Made by a program: the position numbers and the translations under genes | Shown: positions 1-6,599 of the stretch, piece after piece | Position numbering within the stretch: the stretch's first letter is position 1 | How the letters are laid out: each line of letters opens with the position of its first letter | Assembly (NCBI GenBank): GCA_002389055.1 | Contig: DGNT01000077.1 | Location: forward strand, 1-11,292 | From: Alcanivorax sp. UBA4485 | GTDB taxonomy: Bacteria > Pseudomonadota > Gammaproteobacteria > Pseudomonadales > Alcanivoracaceae | Reading direction: 5' to 3' | Length of the DNA stretch: 11,292 nucleotides | Notes under the pieces: model-generated | Databases searched by the model: none | What the model was told of the DNA's origin: nothing | Seen by the model: the letters and a program-made list of their open reading frames with translations, nothing else

Positions 1-174
1 TACGGAGCACCGGACACCTGAAAAACCAGGTCTCTGGGATCCTGCGGGGCAACCTTTGCAGGGTGGCTGGCGCCACCCTTTCGCGGGCCAGGCCCGCTCC
101 CACAGGCCGCTTCCACCAAGAGCGGGCCTCGACCTTGCGGAGCAGCCACCCCCGGCGCGGGCCGCTGGGCGCGC
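1..174. other. Non-coding 3' flank of the autotransporter gene
   Basis: No convincing gene is seen here. Besides the REP-like element, a short inverted repeat pairs ACCTG (16-20) with CAGGT (27-31) around an A-rich loop. This could belong to the 3' end of a gene left of the window. Frame 1 stops at 19-21, so a few C-terminal codons of an upstream plus-strand gene are possible but cannot be shown. No clear intrinsic terminator with a U-tract follows the autotransporter stop. Confidence 0.5.
32..119. repeat. REP-like palindromic repeat, copy 1
   Basis: This intergenic element lies downstream of the autotransporter stop codon. It starts with CTCTGGGATCCTGCGGGG (32-49), also found with two mismatches at 6515-6532. 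After about 12 bases absent from the other copy comes a hairpin with GGGTGGC (61-67) pairing GCCACCC (72-78). Next is TTTC and a second hairpin, GCGGGCC (83-89) against GGCCCGC (91-97). The tail GGCCCGCTCCCACA (91-104) is followed by a degenerate second copy of itself ending near 119. Paired hairpins with a CCCGCTCCCACA tail resemble REP elements of Pseudomonas and relatives. Hairpins after a gene end may stabilise or terminate transcripts, which is inferred. Confidence 0.75.
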
Positions 175-3036
175 TTAGAATTGCATCTCGAAGCGGGCGC
201 CGAGGCCGTGGTCGCGGCGGTCGCCGGCGAGCTGGCCGCTGTAGCTGAGGCCCAGGGTGGCGCGCTCGGAGAGCCCCAGTTCCAGGCCGGCCTTAACGAC
301 CGCCGCGTCCTCGGCGATGGGGACGCCGCTGACGGTGAAGGCCTGACCGCCGGCGAAGCTCTGGGTGACTTCCGATTCGGTGTCGCCGAAGGCGTGGCGC
401 CAGCCCAGGGTGCCGTGCAGCCGGGCCGGCACGCCGGCGATGCCCAGGCCGGTGGCGGCGCGCAGCCCCAGGGTGCTGAAGGTGGTGTCGGTGCGGTCAC
501 CGTCGTCGTGCAGGGCCGCCGCGCCGCCGTCCTCGTCGCCGCCGTCGCTGCTCAGGCGCACTTGCGCCAGCCCGACGAAGGGCTCCAGTTCCAGGGCGTC
601 GGTATCCAGCCGATACCCTGCCTCGCCGAAGAGCTGCACGGTATCGGCGCGGTTGTCGCCGCGCAGGGTCTGGTCGAAGTCGTCGAACGCCACGCGGCGG
701 TCCGTTTCGATGTCGTGCCAGGTGTAGCCGAGCCCGGCGGTGAGGCGCAGTGCGTCCCAGCGGCCACCGCTGTAAAGCCCCAGATGGTAGTCGTCGCTGC
801 TGCCGGACGCTTCGCGGTCGTCAATATCCACGGAGGTGCGGCCGGCGCCGGCCAGCAGGCCGAGCCGCCAGGTCTGGTTGAGCGGCGCGTCGGCGCCGAT
901 CAACAGGCCGCCGCTGGAATGATCCATCGACGCGGCGCCGCTGCCGTCGCGGTCGGTTTCCCCCCAGTTGCCGTAGGCCCGGCTCCACACCACGGTGCCG
1001 GCGGGGCGCGCCTGGAAGGCGGCGCGCAGGCGCTCGCCGGCGGTGTCGCGCAGGAAGCGGCTGTCCTCGATCAGGGCGCTGCGCACGGAGGCGTGGATTT
1101 CCCCGGCGAGCTGATCGAAGGCGCCGCGGATCAGGGCATTATCGTCAGGCAGGGCGAGCAGCGCGCTGTAAATGTCGTTGCCGGGCCCCAGTGTTTCGGC
1201 GCTGCCGGCCACCGCGAGCTGATTGTCGGTGACGGCCCGGTCGGTGAAGCTGGCGTAGCTGTCGCGGGCCAGTTGCAGGTAGACGTTGTTGGCGTCGTAG
1301 AACAGATCGGCGACCAGAAAGGCGTAGTCGGAGGTGACGCCGCCGAAAGTACCGTCGAGGCCGCCGTCGGCGCTGAGAATGGTATAGACCGTGGCGGGCC
1401 GGTAGTTGCCGTTGTTGCCGATGTGGGCCACCTCGGCGCCGTTGAGCCGCGCCTGGCCGGTGACCTGGACGCGGTCGCCGCTGGAACCGTCGGGGGCCAC
1501 TTCCACCTGGTAGGTGGTGTCGCTGTCGAAGGTCAGGTCACCGTCCACGGTGAGCGTGCCGATCGAGTTGCCCGGCGCCAGAGTGCTGCCGGCGCCCAGG
1601 CGGGTGGTGCCGACCGTGCCGGTGCCGCCCAGGCCGGCGCCGTTGTGGACCGTTAGCGGCGACGAGGTGAGGTCGCCGTTCACGATCAGGGTGCCGGTCT
1701 CCACGTTGGTGGCGCCTTGGTAGGTGTTGGCGCCCGACAGCACCAGGGTGCCGGCGCCGATTTTGGTGAGGCCGCCGGCGCCCTGCAGGTCGGTTTGAAT
1801 GCCGACGTCGTGGCCGTTGTTATCCAACCAGGCGCCGCCGGCGTCGATCCGCACCTCCCCGCTGCTGAAGCCACTCAGGAAGTCGCCTTCGTCGGCGGTG
1901 GCCCGCAGCACACCGCCGTCCAGCGTGACGGTCCCGGCGCCATCCTGTTTCTGCACAATGCCGGTTTCCAGGGTGCCCCGGGCGCCGGCGGTGCCGCTCA
2001 GGCTCAGGGTGCCCGAGCCGGACGCCGCGGCGCCCAGGACCACCGCGCCGGAGGAGGCCAGGGCGCCGTCTTCAATGGCCAGCTCGCCGCTGCCTTCGAA
2101 GCCCACCACTATGCCATCGGTGCTGTTCCAGTTTGCCGTGTCGCCGGCCACCCGGACCCGGCCGTCGGCGCCGGCCGCGCTACCGATAGTGCCGCTCTGG
2201 CTGCTCACCGTGCCGTTGTTGATGTCCACGGCGCCGCTGCCCTGGGCACCGACGATCAGCGCGCCGGCGTTCTGCCAGCGGGCATTGTCGCCGTCCACCA
2301 CCACGGTGCCGTCACCGTCCGCAAAACTGCCCACGAAGGTATTGAGGTTGGTGACCGTGCCGCCGGCACCGATGTTCAGGGCGCCGGTGCCGGCGCTGCC
2401 CACCACCAGATCGCCGCTGTTTTGCCAGCGCGCCTGGTCGCCGCTTACCGTCACCACGCCATTGGAGCCGGCGAACGAGCCGATATAACCCACCGTGTTG
2501 GTGACCGTGCCGCCGGCGCCGACGGTCATCTCCCCCTGGCCGTAGTTGGCGATGGAGAGCGTGCTGGTGTTTTCCCATAGGGCGTTCTGGCCGGCCACGT
2601 TGACGGTCCCCAGCACGCCATCGCTGCTGCCGACGATACCGTAAGAGCTGGTCACGGTGCCGCCGGCGCCCACGGTCATGTCGCCGTCGTTGATGTCGCC
2701 GACGAACAGCCCGTCGGTCACGGTCCATTGCGCGCCACTGCCCGTCACGCTGACCCGGGCCGGGTTGGCGGCGGCGGGATCGCCGCCCACATAGGTGATC
2801 GAGCTGGTAACAGCGCCGGTCTCGCCGATGGTCAGAGTGCCGTCGACCTGCAAGAAGCCGGTGTCCCAGGGGTTGGGCTGCGTGCTTTGCGCCGTGTTAT
2901 CGACAACTTCCTCGTCGCCGGCGTCGATAAAGGTCTGGGCCAGCGCCTGATCGGCGCTCAACAGCGCCACCAGCGCCGGACCCGAGACAATAAAACGCTT
3001 CAAGCCGGACGTTCGCGGCGCGAATACTTCCTCCAT
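175..3036 (-). CDS. Autotransporter (type Va secretion) outer-membrane beta-barrel protein
   Basis: This 953-residue self-exporting surface protein has a classical autotransporter layout. A signal peptide covers about residues 1-34 (basic LKR, hydrophobic core, ADQALAQ cleavage region). A glycine-rich passenger follows, with five ~50-residue repeats at 95-343. A PATR-type strand (GAGTLVLSGANTYQGAT) starts near 427, an alpha-helical linker spans about 597-670, and a barrel of about 270 residues ends in MQF with the usual terminal phenylalanine. I see no cysteine, which is common in this family. The start at 3036 is preferred over an in-frame ATG at 3054, because AAGGGGGG (3044-3051) sits 7 bases before 3036 and nothing similar precedes 3054. 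No protease or esterase motif is visible, so adhesion or biofilm is the likely role, but that is inferred. Confidence 0.9.
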   Translation of the reverse strand: MEEVFAPRTSGLKRFIVSGPALVALLSADQALAQTFIDAGDEEVVDNTAQSTQPNPWDTGFLQVDGTLTIGETGAVTSSITYVGGDPAAANPARVSVTGSGAQWTVTDGLFVGDINDGDMTVGAGGTVTSSYGIVGSSDGVLGTVNVAGQNALWENTSTLSIANYGQGEMTVGAGGTVTNTVGYIGSFAGSNGVVTVSGDQARWQNSGDLVVGSAGTGALNIGAGGTVTNLNTFVGSFADGDGTVVVDGDNARWQNAGALIVGAQGSGAVDINNGTVSSQSGTIGSAAGADGRVRVAGDTANWNSTDGIVVGFEGSGELAIEDGALASSGAVVLGAAASGSGTLSLSGTAGARGTLETGIVQKQDGAGTVTLDGGVLRATADEGDFLSGFSSGEVRIDAGGAWLDNNGHDVGIQTDLQGAGGLTKIGAGTLVLSGANTYQGATNVETGTLIVNGDLTSSPLTVHNGAGLGGTGTVGTTRLGAGSTLAPGNSIGTLTVDGDLTFDSDTTYQVEVAPDGSSGDRVQVTGQARLNGAEVAHIGNNGNYRPATVYTILSADGGLDGTFGGVTSDYAFLVADLFYDANNVYLQLARDSYASFTDRAVTDNQLAVAGSAETLGPGNDIYSALLALPDDNALIRGAFDQLAGEIHASVRSALIEDSRFLRDTAGERLRAAFQARPAGTVVWSRAYGNWGETDRDGSGAASMDHSSGGLLIGADAPLNQTWRLGLLAGAGRTSVDIDDREASGSSDDYHLGLYSGGRWDALRLTAGLGYTWHDIETDRRVAFDDFDQTLRGDNRADTVQLFGEAGYRLDTDALELEPFVGLAQVRLSSDGGDEDGGAAALHDDGDRTDTTFSTLGLRAATGLGIAGVPARLHGTLGWRHAFGDTESEVTQSFAGGQAFTVSGVPIAEDAAVVKAGLELGLSERATLGLSYSGQLAGDRRDHGLGARFEMQF
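2008..2754 (-). repeat. Five tandem ~150-bp units coding for passenger repeats
   Basis: These bases encode autotransporter residues 95-343 as five consecutive units of 50, 50, 50, 49 and 50 residues: 2605-2754, 2455-2604, 2305-2454, 2158-2304 and 2008-2157. Each begins with an alternating strand (VSVTG, VNVAG, VTVSG, VVVDG, VRVAG) and carries a tryptophan at unit position 10. A VG.-G.G.-(L/M).(I/V) strand, a GGTVT-like turn and an (I/V)GS element follow. The pattern fits the repeat family shared by type V autotransporters and PEP-CTERM proteins (TIGR04393-like). The units are diverged, and unit 4 has lost one residue near its GTV turn. Confidence 0.8.
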
Positions 3037-3040
3037 GATG

Positions 3041-3051
3041 GTTCCCCCCTT
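3041..3051 (-). promoter_or_regulatory. Ribosome binding site fixing the autotransporter start
   Basis: On the minus strand AAGGGGGGAAC lies just before ATG 3036, with 7 bases between the G run and the start codon. The upstream in-frame ATG at 3052-3054 has only an A-rich stretch before it. The shorter protein also gives a more normal signal-peptide length. Confidence 0.6.
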
Positions 3052-3099
3052 CATTTTTCGAATCGGAGGAATACATCATGCGAGGCGGGCGACTGGTAT

Positions 3100-3112
3100 C
3101 CCTTAAATAGGG
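3100..3112. promoter_or_regulatory. Short palindrome in the divergent promoter region
   Basis: CCCT (3100-3103) and AGGG (3109-3112) flank an AT-only centre, TAAAT, in otherwise GC-rich DNA. It lies 64-76 bases upstream of the autotransporter start and about 100 upstream of the phosphatase start. The position and symmetry suit a regulator site or AT-rich promoter element. The arms are only 4 bp, so this is tentative. Confidence 0.3.
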
Positions 3113-3160
3113 GAGGGGGCTTGTAGGAGCGGGCCGGGCTACGGAGTCCAAGCAGCGAGC

Positions 3161-3189
3161 TTGGCAGTGCCTCCCCGGGGCCGTACCAT
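3161..3189 (+). promoter_or_regulatory. Candidate sigma-70 promoter of the phosphatase gene
   Basis: TTGGCA (3161-3166) matches the -35 consensus at five of six positions. After 17 bases, TACCAT (3184-3189) matches the -10 at four of six. Transcription would begin near 3196, leaving a leader of about 16 bases that contains the Shine-Dalgarno sequence at 3202-3208. It was chosen by consensus and spacing only. Confidence 0.45.
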
Positions 3190-3211
3190 GAGGCAGTCTT
3201 AGAGAGGGACC

Positions 3212-3886
3212 ATGGCCCGATTACACCCCCGCCTTCACGATGCGATCAGTCTGCTTCCGGCTCACCGGCCGGCCCATCTGTTGACCCGCCACTCGGTGCG
3301 CGAACTGGCCAAGAACGGCTTCGCCGACTACCGTCTGCCGCTCACCGCCGAGGGCGTGGCAATGGCCCGCGAGTGGGGCGCCCGTCTCGAGCGCCCGGTG
3401 CAGGCGTTCTATTCCAGCCCGGTGGGCCGCTGCGTGGACACCGCCACCGCCATGGCGGAAGGGGCGCTGGAGGCCGGTTTGATCGAAGCGCTGCCGGAGG
3501 TGATTACCGACCCGACCCTGGTGGAACCGGGGTGCTACGTGGAAGACATTAACCGGGTGGGCCCGACCTTTCTCAAGATGGGGGCACTGCGCTTTCTCAA
3601 CCAGCACCTGAAAACACCGTTCGAAGGTATGCTGTCGCCGGCGGCGGGCCGCGCCAAGCTGGCCGGCTATCTCTACCAGCGCGAGCCGGAGCCCGGTTCA
3701 CTGGCGGTCCACGTCACCCATGACACCATTCTCGCCGTGCTGGTGGCGGAACTGGAAGGCCGCGACGCCATCGACGAGGCACACTGGCCGTGGATGATGG
3801 AAGGGCTGTGGGTGTGGTTCGAGGACGCCCGCATGCACTGGGTGTGGCGCGGCCACCACGGCCACCGGGATCTGGCGCTGGCTTGA
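3212..3886 (+). CDS. Histidine phosphatase family protein
   Basis: This 224-residue protein belongs to the histidine phosphatase (phosphoglycerate-mutase-like) superfamily, in which a histidine is transiently phosphorylated. The N-terminal motif LLTRHSVRE holds the probable nucleophile H27 with R26 and R30. R73 in YSSPVGR is the expected third phosphate-binding arginine. VTHD (168-171) supplies the second catalytic pair, H170 and D171. RHS replaces the commoner RHG, as in some phytase-like members. No signal peptide or membrane segment is seen, so it is probably cytoplasmic. The substrate cannot be told. GAGAGGG (3202-3208) lies only 3 bases before the ATG. It precedes yadG by 62 bases, so it may be read into that operon or be a separate unit. 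Confidence 0.85.
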   Translation: MARLHPRLHDAISLLPAHRPAHLLTRHSVRELAKNGFADYRLPLTAEGVAMAREWGARLERPVQAFYSSPVGRCVDTATAMAEGALEAGLIEALPEVITDPTLVEPGCYVEDINRVGPTFLKMGALRFLNQHLKTPFEGMLSPAAGRAKLAGYLYQREPEPGSLAVHVTHDTILAVLVAELEGRDAIDEAHWPWMMEGLWVWFEDARMHWVWRGHHGHRDLALA

Positions 3887-3948
3887 ATCGTGCCGTGGCG
3901 CCCCCACCTGTGTTGTTCGTTTCTTTTCCGCAGCCGGCGAGGTGATGT

Positions 3949-4896
3949 TTGTCTGCCCTGACCCTTCGTAATCTCACCAAGACCTACGCCAACGGTGTCG
4001 AGGCGCTCAAGGGCATCGACCTGACCGTGGAGCGGGGGGATTTCTTCGCGCTGCTGGGCCCCAACGGCGCCGGCAAGTCCACCACCATCGGTATCGTCAG
4101 TTCGCTGGTCAACAAGACCGGCGGCGAGGTCACCATCCTCGGCCACTCCCTGGACCGGGAGCGCGAACTGGCCAAGCAGAAAATCGGTGTGGTGCCCCAG
4201 GAATTCAATTTCAGCCAGTTCGAGAAAGTGTTCGACATCGTCGTCACCCAGGCCGGCTTCTATGGCATTCCGGCGCCGCTGGCCCGGGAACGGGCGGAGA
4301 AGTACCTGCGCAAGCTGGGCCTGTGGGACAAGCGCAAGAACCAGGCGCGCTCCCTGTCCGGGGGCATGAAGCGCCGGCTGATGATCGCCCGCGCCCTGGT
4401 CCACGAGCCGGAGCTGCTGATTCTCGATGAGCCCACCGCCGGGGTGGATATCGAGCTGCGCCGCTCCATGTGGGATTTCCTGATCGGTCTGAACAACGAA
4501 GGCCGCACCATTATTCTCACCACCCACTACCTGGAAGAGGCGGAGACCCTGTGCCGCCGCATCGCCATCATCGACCACGGCCGCATCGTCGAGAACACCG
4601 ACATGAAGTCGCTGTTGGAAAAATTGCAGGTGGAAACCTTCATCTTGGATCTGGCCCGGCCGGTGGAGCGCGCCCCGGAGCTGCCCGGTTTCGAGGTGCA
4701 TCTGCGCGACGCCGGCACGCTGGAAGTGGCGGTGCCGAAAACGCAAAGCCTGAACCGGCTGTTCGTGGCCCTGGCGGAGCAGGATTTCGAAGTAATGAGT
4801 ATGCGTAACAAAGCCAACCGGCTTGAGGAATTGTTCGTGCGCCTGGTGGAACAGAACCTGCCCGAGCAGAACCCGCAGCGGGAGAACGCCTCATGA
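3949..4896 (+). CDS. yadG: ABC-2 type exporter ATP-binding protein YadG
   Basis: This 315-residue ATPase powers a two-gene ABC-2 exporter with the next gene. All the motifs are present: Walker A GPNGAGKST (37-45), Q-loop Q84, signature LSGGM (136-140), Walker B LLILDEP (156-162) and switch H193. Stretches such as SSLVNKTGG, VPQEFNF and MSMRNKANRLEELFV closely follow E. coli YadG as I recall it (about 308 residues). Translation starts at TTG. An in-frame TGA at 3943-3945 rules out any earlier start, GAGG (3939-3942) is 6 bases upstream, and the N-terminus MSALTLRNLTKTY is typical. An ATG at 3945 is in another frame. The gene overlaps yadH by 4 bases (ATGA). The transported substrate of YadGH is not established. 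Confidence 0.95.
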   Translation: MSALTLRNLTKTYANGVEALKGIDLTVERGDFFALLGPNGAGKSTTIGIVSSLVNKTGGEVTILGHSLDRERELAKQKIGVVPQEFNFSQFEKVFDIVVTQAGFYGIPAPLARERAEKYLRKLGLWDKRKNQARSLSGGMKRRLMIARALVHEPELLILDEPTAGVDIELRRSMWDFLIGLNNEGRTIILTTHYLEEAETLCRRIAIIDHGRIVENTDMKSLLEKLQVETFILDLARPVERAPELPGFEVHLRDAGTLEVAVPKTQSLNRLFVALAEQDFEVMSMRNKANRLEELFVRLVEQNLPEQNPQRENAS

Positions 4897-5666
4897 CGTT
4901 GCATCAACAATGGGTCGCGTTCCTGACCATCGTTACCAAGGAAGTGCGCCGCTTCCTGCGCATCTGGCCGCAGACGCTGCTGCCGCCGGCGATCACCATG
5001 ACGCTCTATTTCGTGATCTTCGGCAACCTGGTGGGCAGCCGCATCGGCGAGATGGGCGGCTTCGATTACATGCAGTACATCGTGCCGGGCCTGATCATGA
5101 TGAGCGTGATCCAGAACAGCTACGGCAACGTGGTCAGTTCGTTTTTCTCCACCAAGTTCCAGCACTCCATCGAGGAGATGCTGGTGTCGCCGATGTCGCC
5201 GTTCGTGATTCTGTCCGGCTTCGTGGTGGGTGGCATGGTGCGCGGCATCATGGTGGGCGGCATCGTCACCACCGTGAGCCTGTTCTTTACCGATCTGAAC
5301 GTGCAGCACGCCTGGATCACCCTGCTGGTGGTGGCGATGACGTCGGCGCTGTTCGCACTGGGCGGCTTTATCAACGCCATCTTCGCCAATAATTTCGACG
5401 ACATCAGCATCATTCCCAATTTTATTCTCACGCCGCTCACCTACCTGGGCGGGGTGTTCTATTCCATCGATCTGCTGTCCGAGTTCTGGCGCACCGTGAC
5501 TCTGGTGAACCCCATCGTGTATATGGTCAACGCGTTTCGCTACGGCGTGCTGGGTGTGAGCGACGTCAACGTATACGCCTCCCTGGGTGCTATCTTCGCC
5601 TTTACGGTGGGGTTTTTCCTGCTGGCGCTGTGGTTGCTGCGGCGTGGAACCGGAATTCGCGGGTAA
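4893..5666 (+). CDS. yadH: ABC-2 type exporter permease YadH
   Basis: This 257-residue inner-membrane permease pairs with YadG. About six membrane segments are visible, near residues 27-45, 62-80, 103-132, 140-163, 171-192 and 228-249. The ABC-2 signature is clear: LTPLTYLGGVFYS (179-191), then NPIVYMVNAFRYG (206-218). The N-terminal RIWPQTLLPPAITMTLYF and VPGLIMMSVI closely follow E. coli YadH. Its ATG overlaps the yadG stop as ATGA, so the two are probably translationally coupled and made in fixed ratio. Length matches the family (E. coli YadH is 256). Substrate is unknown. ABC-2 exporters often move polysaccharides, lipids or drugs, but nothing here chooses among these. Confidence 0.95.
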   Translation: MTLHQQWVAFLTIVTKEVRRFLRIWPQTLLPPAITMTLYFVIFGNLVGSRIGEMGGFDYMQYIVPGLIMMSVIQNSYGNVVSSFFSTKFQHSIEEMLVSPMSPFVILSGFVVGGMVRGIMVGGIVTTVSLFFTDLNVQHAWITLLVVAMTSALFALGGFINAIFANNFDDISIIPNFILTPLTYLGGVFYSIDLLSEFWRTVTLVNPIVYMVNAFRYGVLGVSDVNVYASLGAIFAFTVGFFLLALWLLRRGTGIRG

Positions 5667-5672
5667 ATCGAC

Positions 5673-6509
5673 ATGAGCTTTCTGAACGACACACCGCTGG
5701 GGCGAACCAGCGCCTTCATCGACGAGTACACGCCTTCTTTGCTGTGCCCGGTGCCCCGTTGGGACGCGCGCGAAAGCCTGGATCTCGAGAGTGGCGAAGA
5801 GGGCGCGCCGCTGCCGTTCCACGGCCAGGATATCTGGAACGCCTACGAACTTTCCTGGCTCAACGAGCGCGGCAAGCCGGTGGTGGCCATGGCCGAGCTG
5901 GTGGTGCCGTGCATCTCGCCGAACATCATCGAGTCCAAATCGCTGAAGCTGTATCTGAACTCGTTCGCCAACACCCGCTTCGCGTCCCGCGAGGCGGTGA
6001 TCAAGGCGATCGCCGGCGATCTGGCCCAGGTAGCCGGGGCGCCGGTGGACGTGCGCGTCATGAGCCTGGAGGAAGCGGCCCGCGCCGCGGTCTGGGACGA
6101 CCACGGCGACAGCGTCGACCATCTGGATGTGGCCTTCGACGATTTCGAGTATCAACCCGAGTTGCTGCTGACCGAACAGGGCCCGGAGCGCAACGGTGTG
6201 CTGGTCTCGCATCTGTTGCGCAGCCACTGCCCGGTGACCAACCAGCCGGACTGGGCCAGCGTGCAGGTGCGCTACACCGGCGCCGCGATCAGCCCGGCCA
6301 GCTTCCTGCGTTACGTGGTCTCGCTGCGCAACCACCAGGGCTTCCACGAGCAGATCATCGAGCAGATGTTCGTCGACCTGAAGCGACAGTGCGCGCCCCG
6401 TCACCTGTCGGTGTACGGCCGCTTCACCCGGCGCGGCGGCCTCGACATCAATCCGTTCCGTTCCGATTACGAAGACGCGCCGACCAACCGCCGCACCATT
6501 CGCCAGTAG
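5673..6509 (+). CDS. queF: NADPH-dependent 7-cyano-7-deazaguanine (preQ0) reductase QueF
   Basis: QueF reduces the nitrile of preQ0 to the amine preQ1, using two NADPH, in cytoplasmic queuosine synthesis. This 278-residue protein is the long two-module form of gammaproteobacteria (E. coli 282). The catalytic cysteine is C186 in SHCPVTNQPDW and the proton donor D193, spaced as E. coli C190 and D197. The QueF motif ESKSLKLY (87-94) lies in the N-terminal module, and the substrate-binding H225-E226 is in GFHEQ. The C-terminal RRGGLDINPFRS is typical. It starts six bases after yadH with no clear Shine-Dalgarno, so translation is probably coupled to yadH. No preQ1 riboswitch is visible, and the 6-base gap leaves no room for one. 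Confidence 0.97.
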   Translation: MSFLNDTPLGRTSAFIDEYTPSLLCPVPRWDARESLDLESGEEGAPLPFHGQDIWNAYELSWLNERGKPVVAMAELVVPCISPNIIESKSLKLYLNSFANTRFASREAVIKAIAGDLAQVAGAPVDVRVMSLEEAARAAVWDDHGDSVDHLDVAFDDFEYQPELLLTEQGPERNGVLVSHLLRSHCPVTNQPDWASVQVRYTGAAISPASFLRYVVSLRNHQGFHEQIIEQMFVDLKRQCAPRHLSVYGRFTRRGGLDINPFRSDYEDAPTNRRTIRQ

Positions 6510-6514
6510 CACGC

Positions 6515-6590
6515 CTCTGGTATCCTGCCGGGTGGCTGTAAGCCACCCTTTCGCGGGCGAGGCCCGCTCCCACAAGGCCCGCTCCCACAA
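6515..6590. repeat. REP-like palindromic repeat, copy 2, in a convergent gap
   Basis: The element begins 5 bases after the queF stop and ends 9 bases before the opposing transporter stop, so it fills the gap. It has CTCTGGTATCCTGCCGGG (6515-6532), then a hairpin of GGGTGGCT (6530-6537) with AGCCACCC (6541-6548) and a 3-base loop. A second hairpin pairs GCGGGC (6553-6558) with GCCCGC (6562-6567). An exact 15-base tandem, GGCCCGCTCCCACAA, occupies 6561-6575 and 6576-6590. From GCCACCCTTTCGCGGGC through CCCACA it matches copy 1 with one mismatch. It probably acts as a two-way transcript end or 3' stabiliser, which is inferred. Confidence 0.85.
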
Positions 6591-6599
6591 GGTCTCCCG

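Noticed and set aside
32..119. CRISPR array or leader
   Set aside because: There are only two dispersed copies with internal hairpins and no regular spacers, and no cas genes are present.
181..1656. Long plus-strand open frame (491 codons) opposite the autotransporter
   Set aside because: It is an antisense shadow in GC-rich DNA with low-complexity A/G/V composition and no recognisable domain. The minus-strand frame is a clear autotransporter.
3037..3054. Longer autotransporter start adding six residues
   Set aside because: No ribosome binding site precedes that ATG, while AAGGGGGG is well placed for the start at 3036.
3078..3110. Ten-codon frame with a good Shine-Dalgarno (GGAGGA, 3065-3070) in the divergent region
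   Set aside because: It is too short to support as a gene, it lies upstream of the candidate phosphatase promoter, and there is no attenuator-like structure or codon bias. Chance is likely.
4527..6590. Minus-strand open frame of 687 codons across yadG, yadH and queF
   Set aside because: It runs opposite three well-recognised genes and through the REP-like repeat. Its H/Q/R-rich composition is typical of a reverse-strand shadow.
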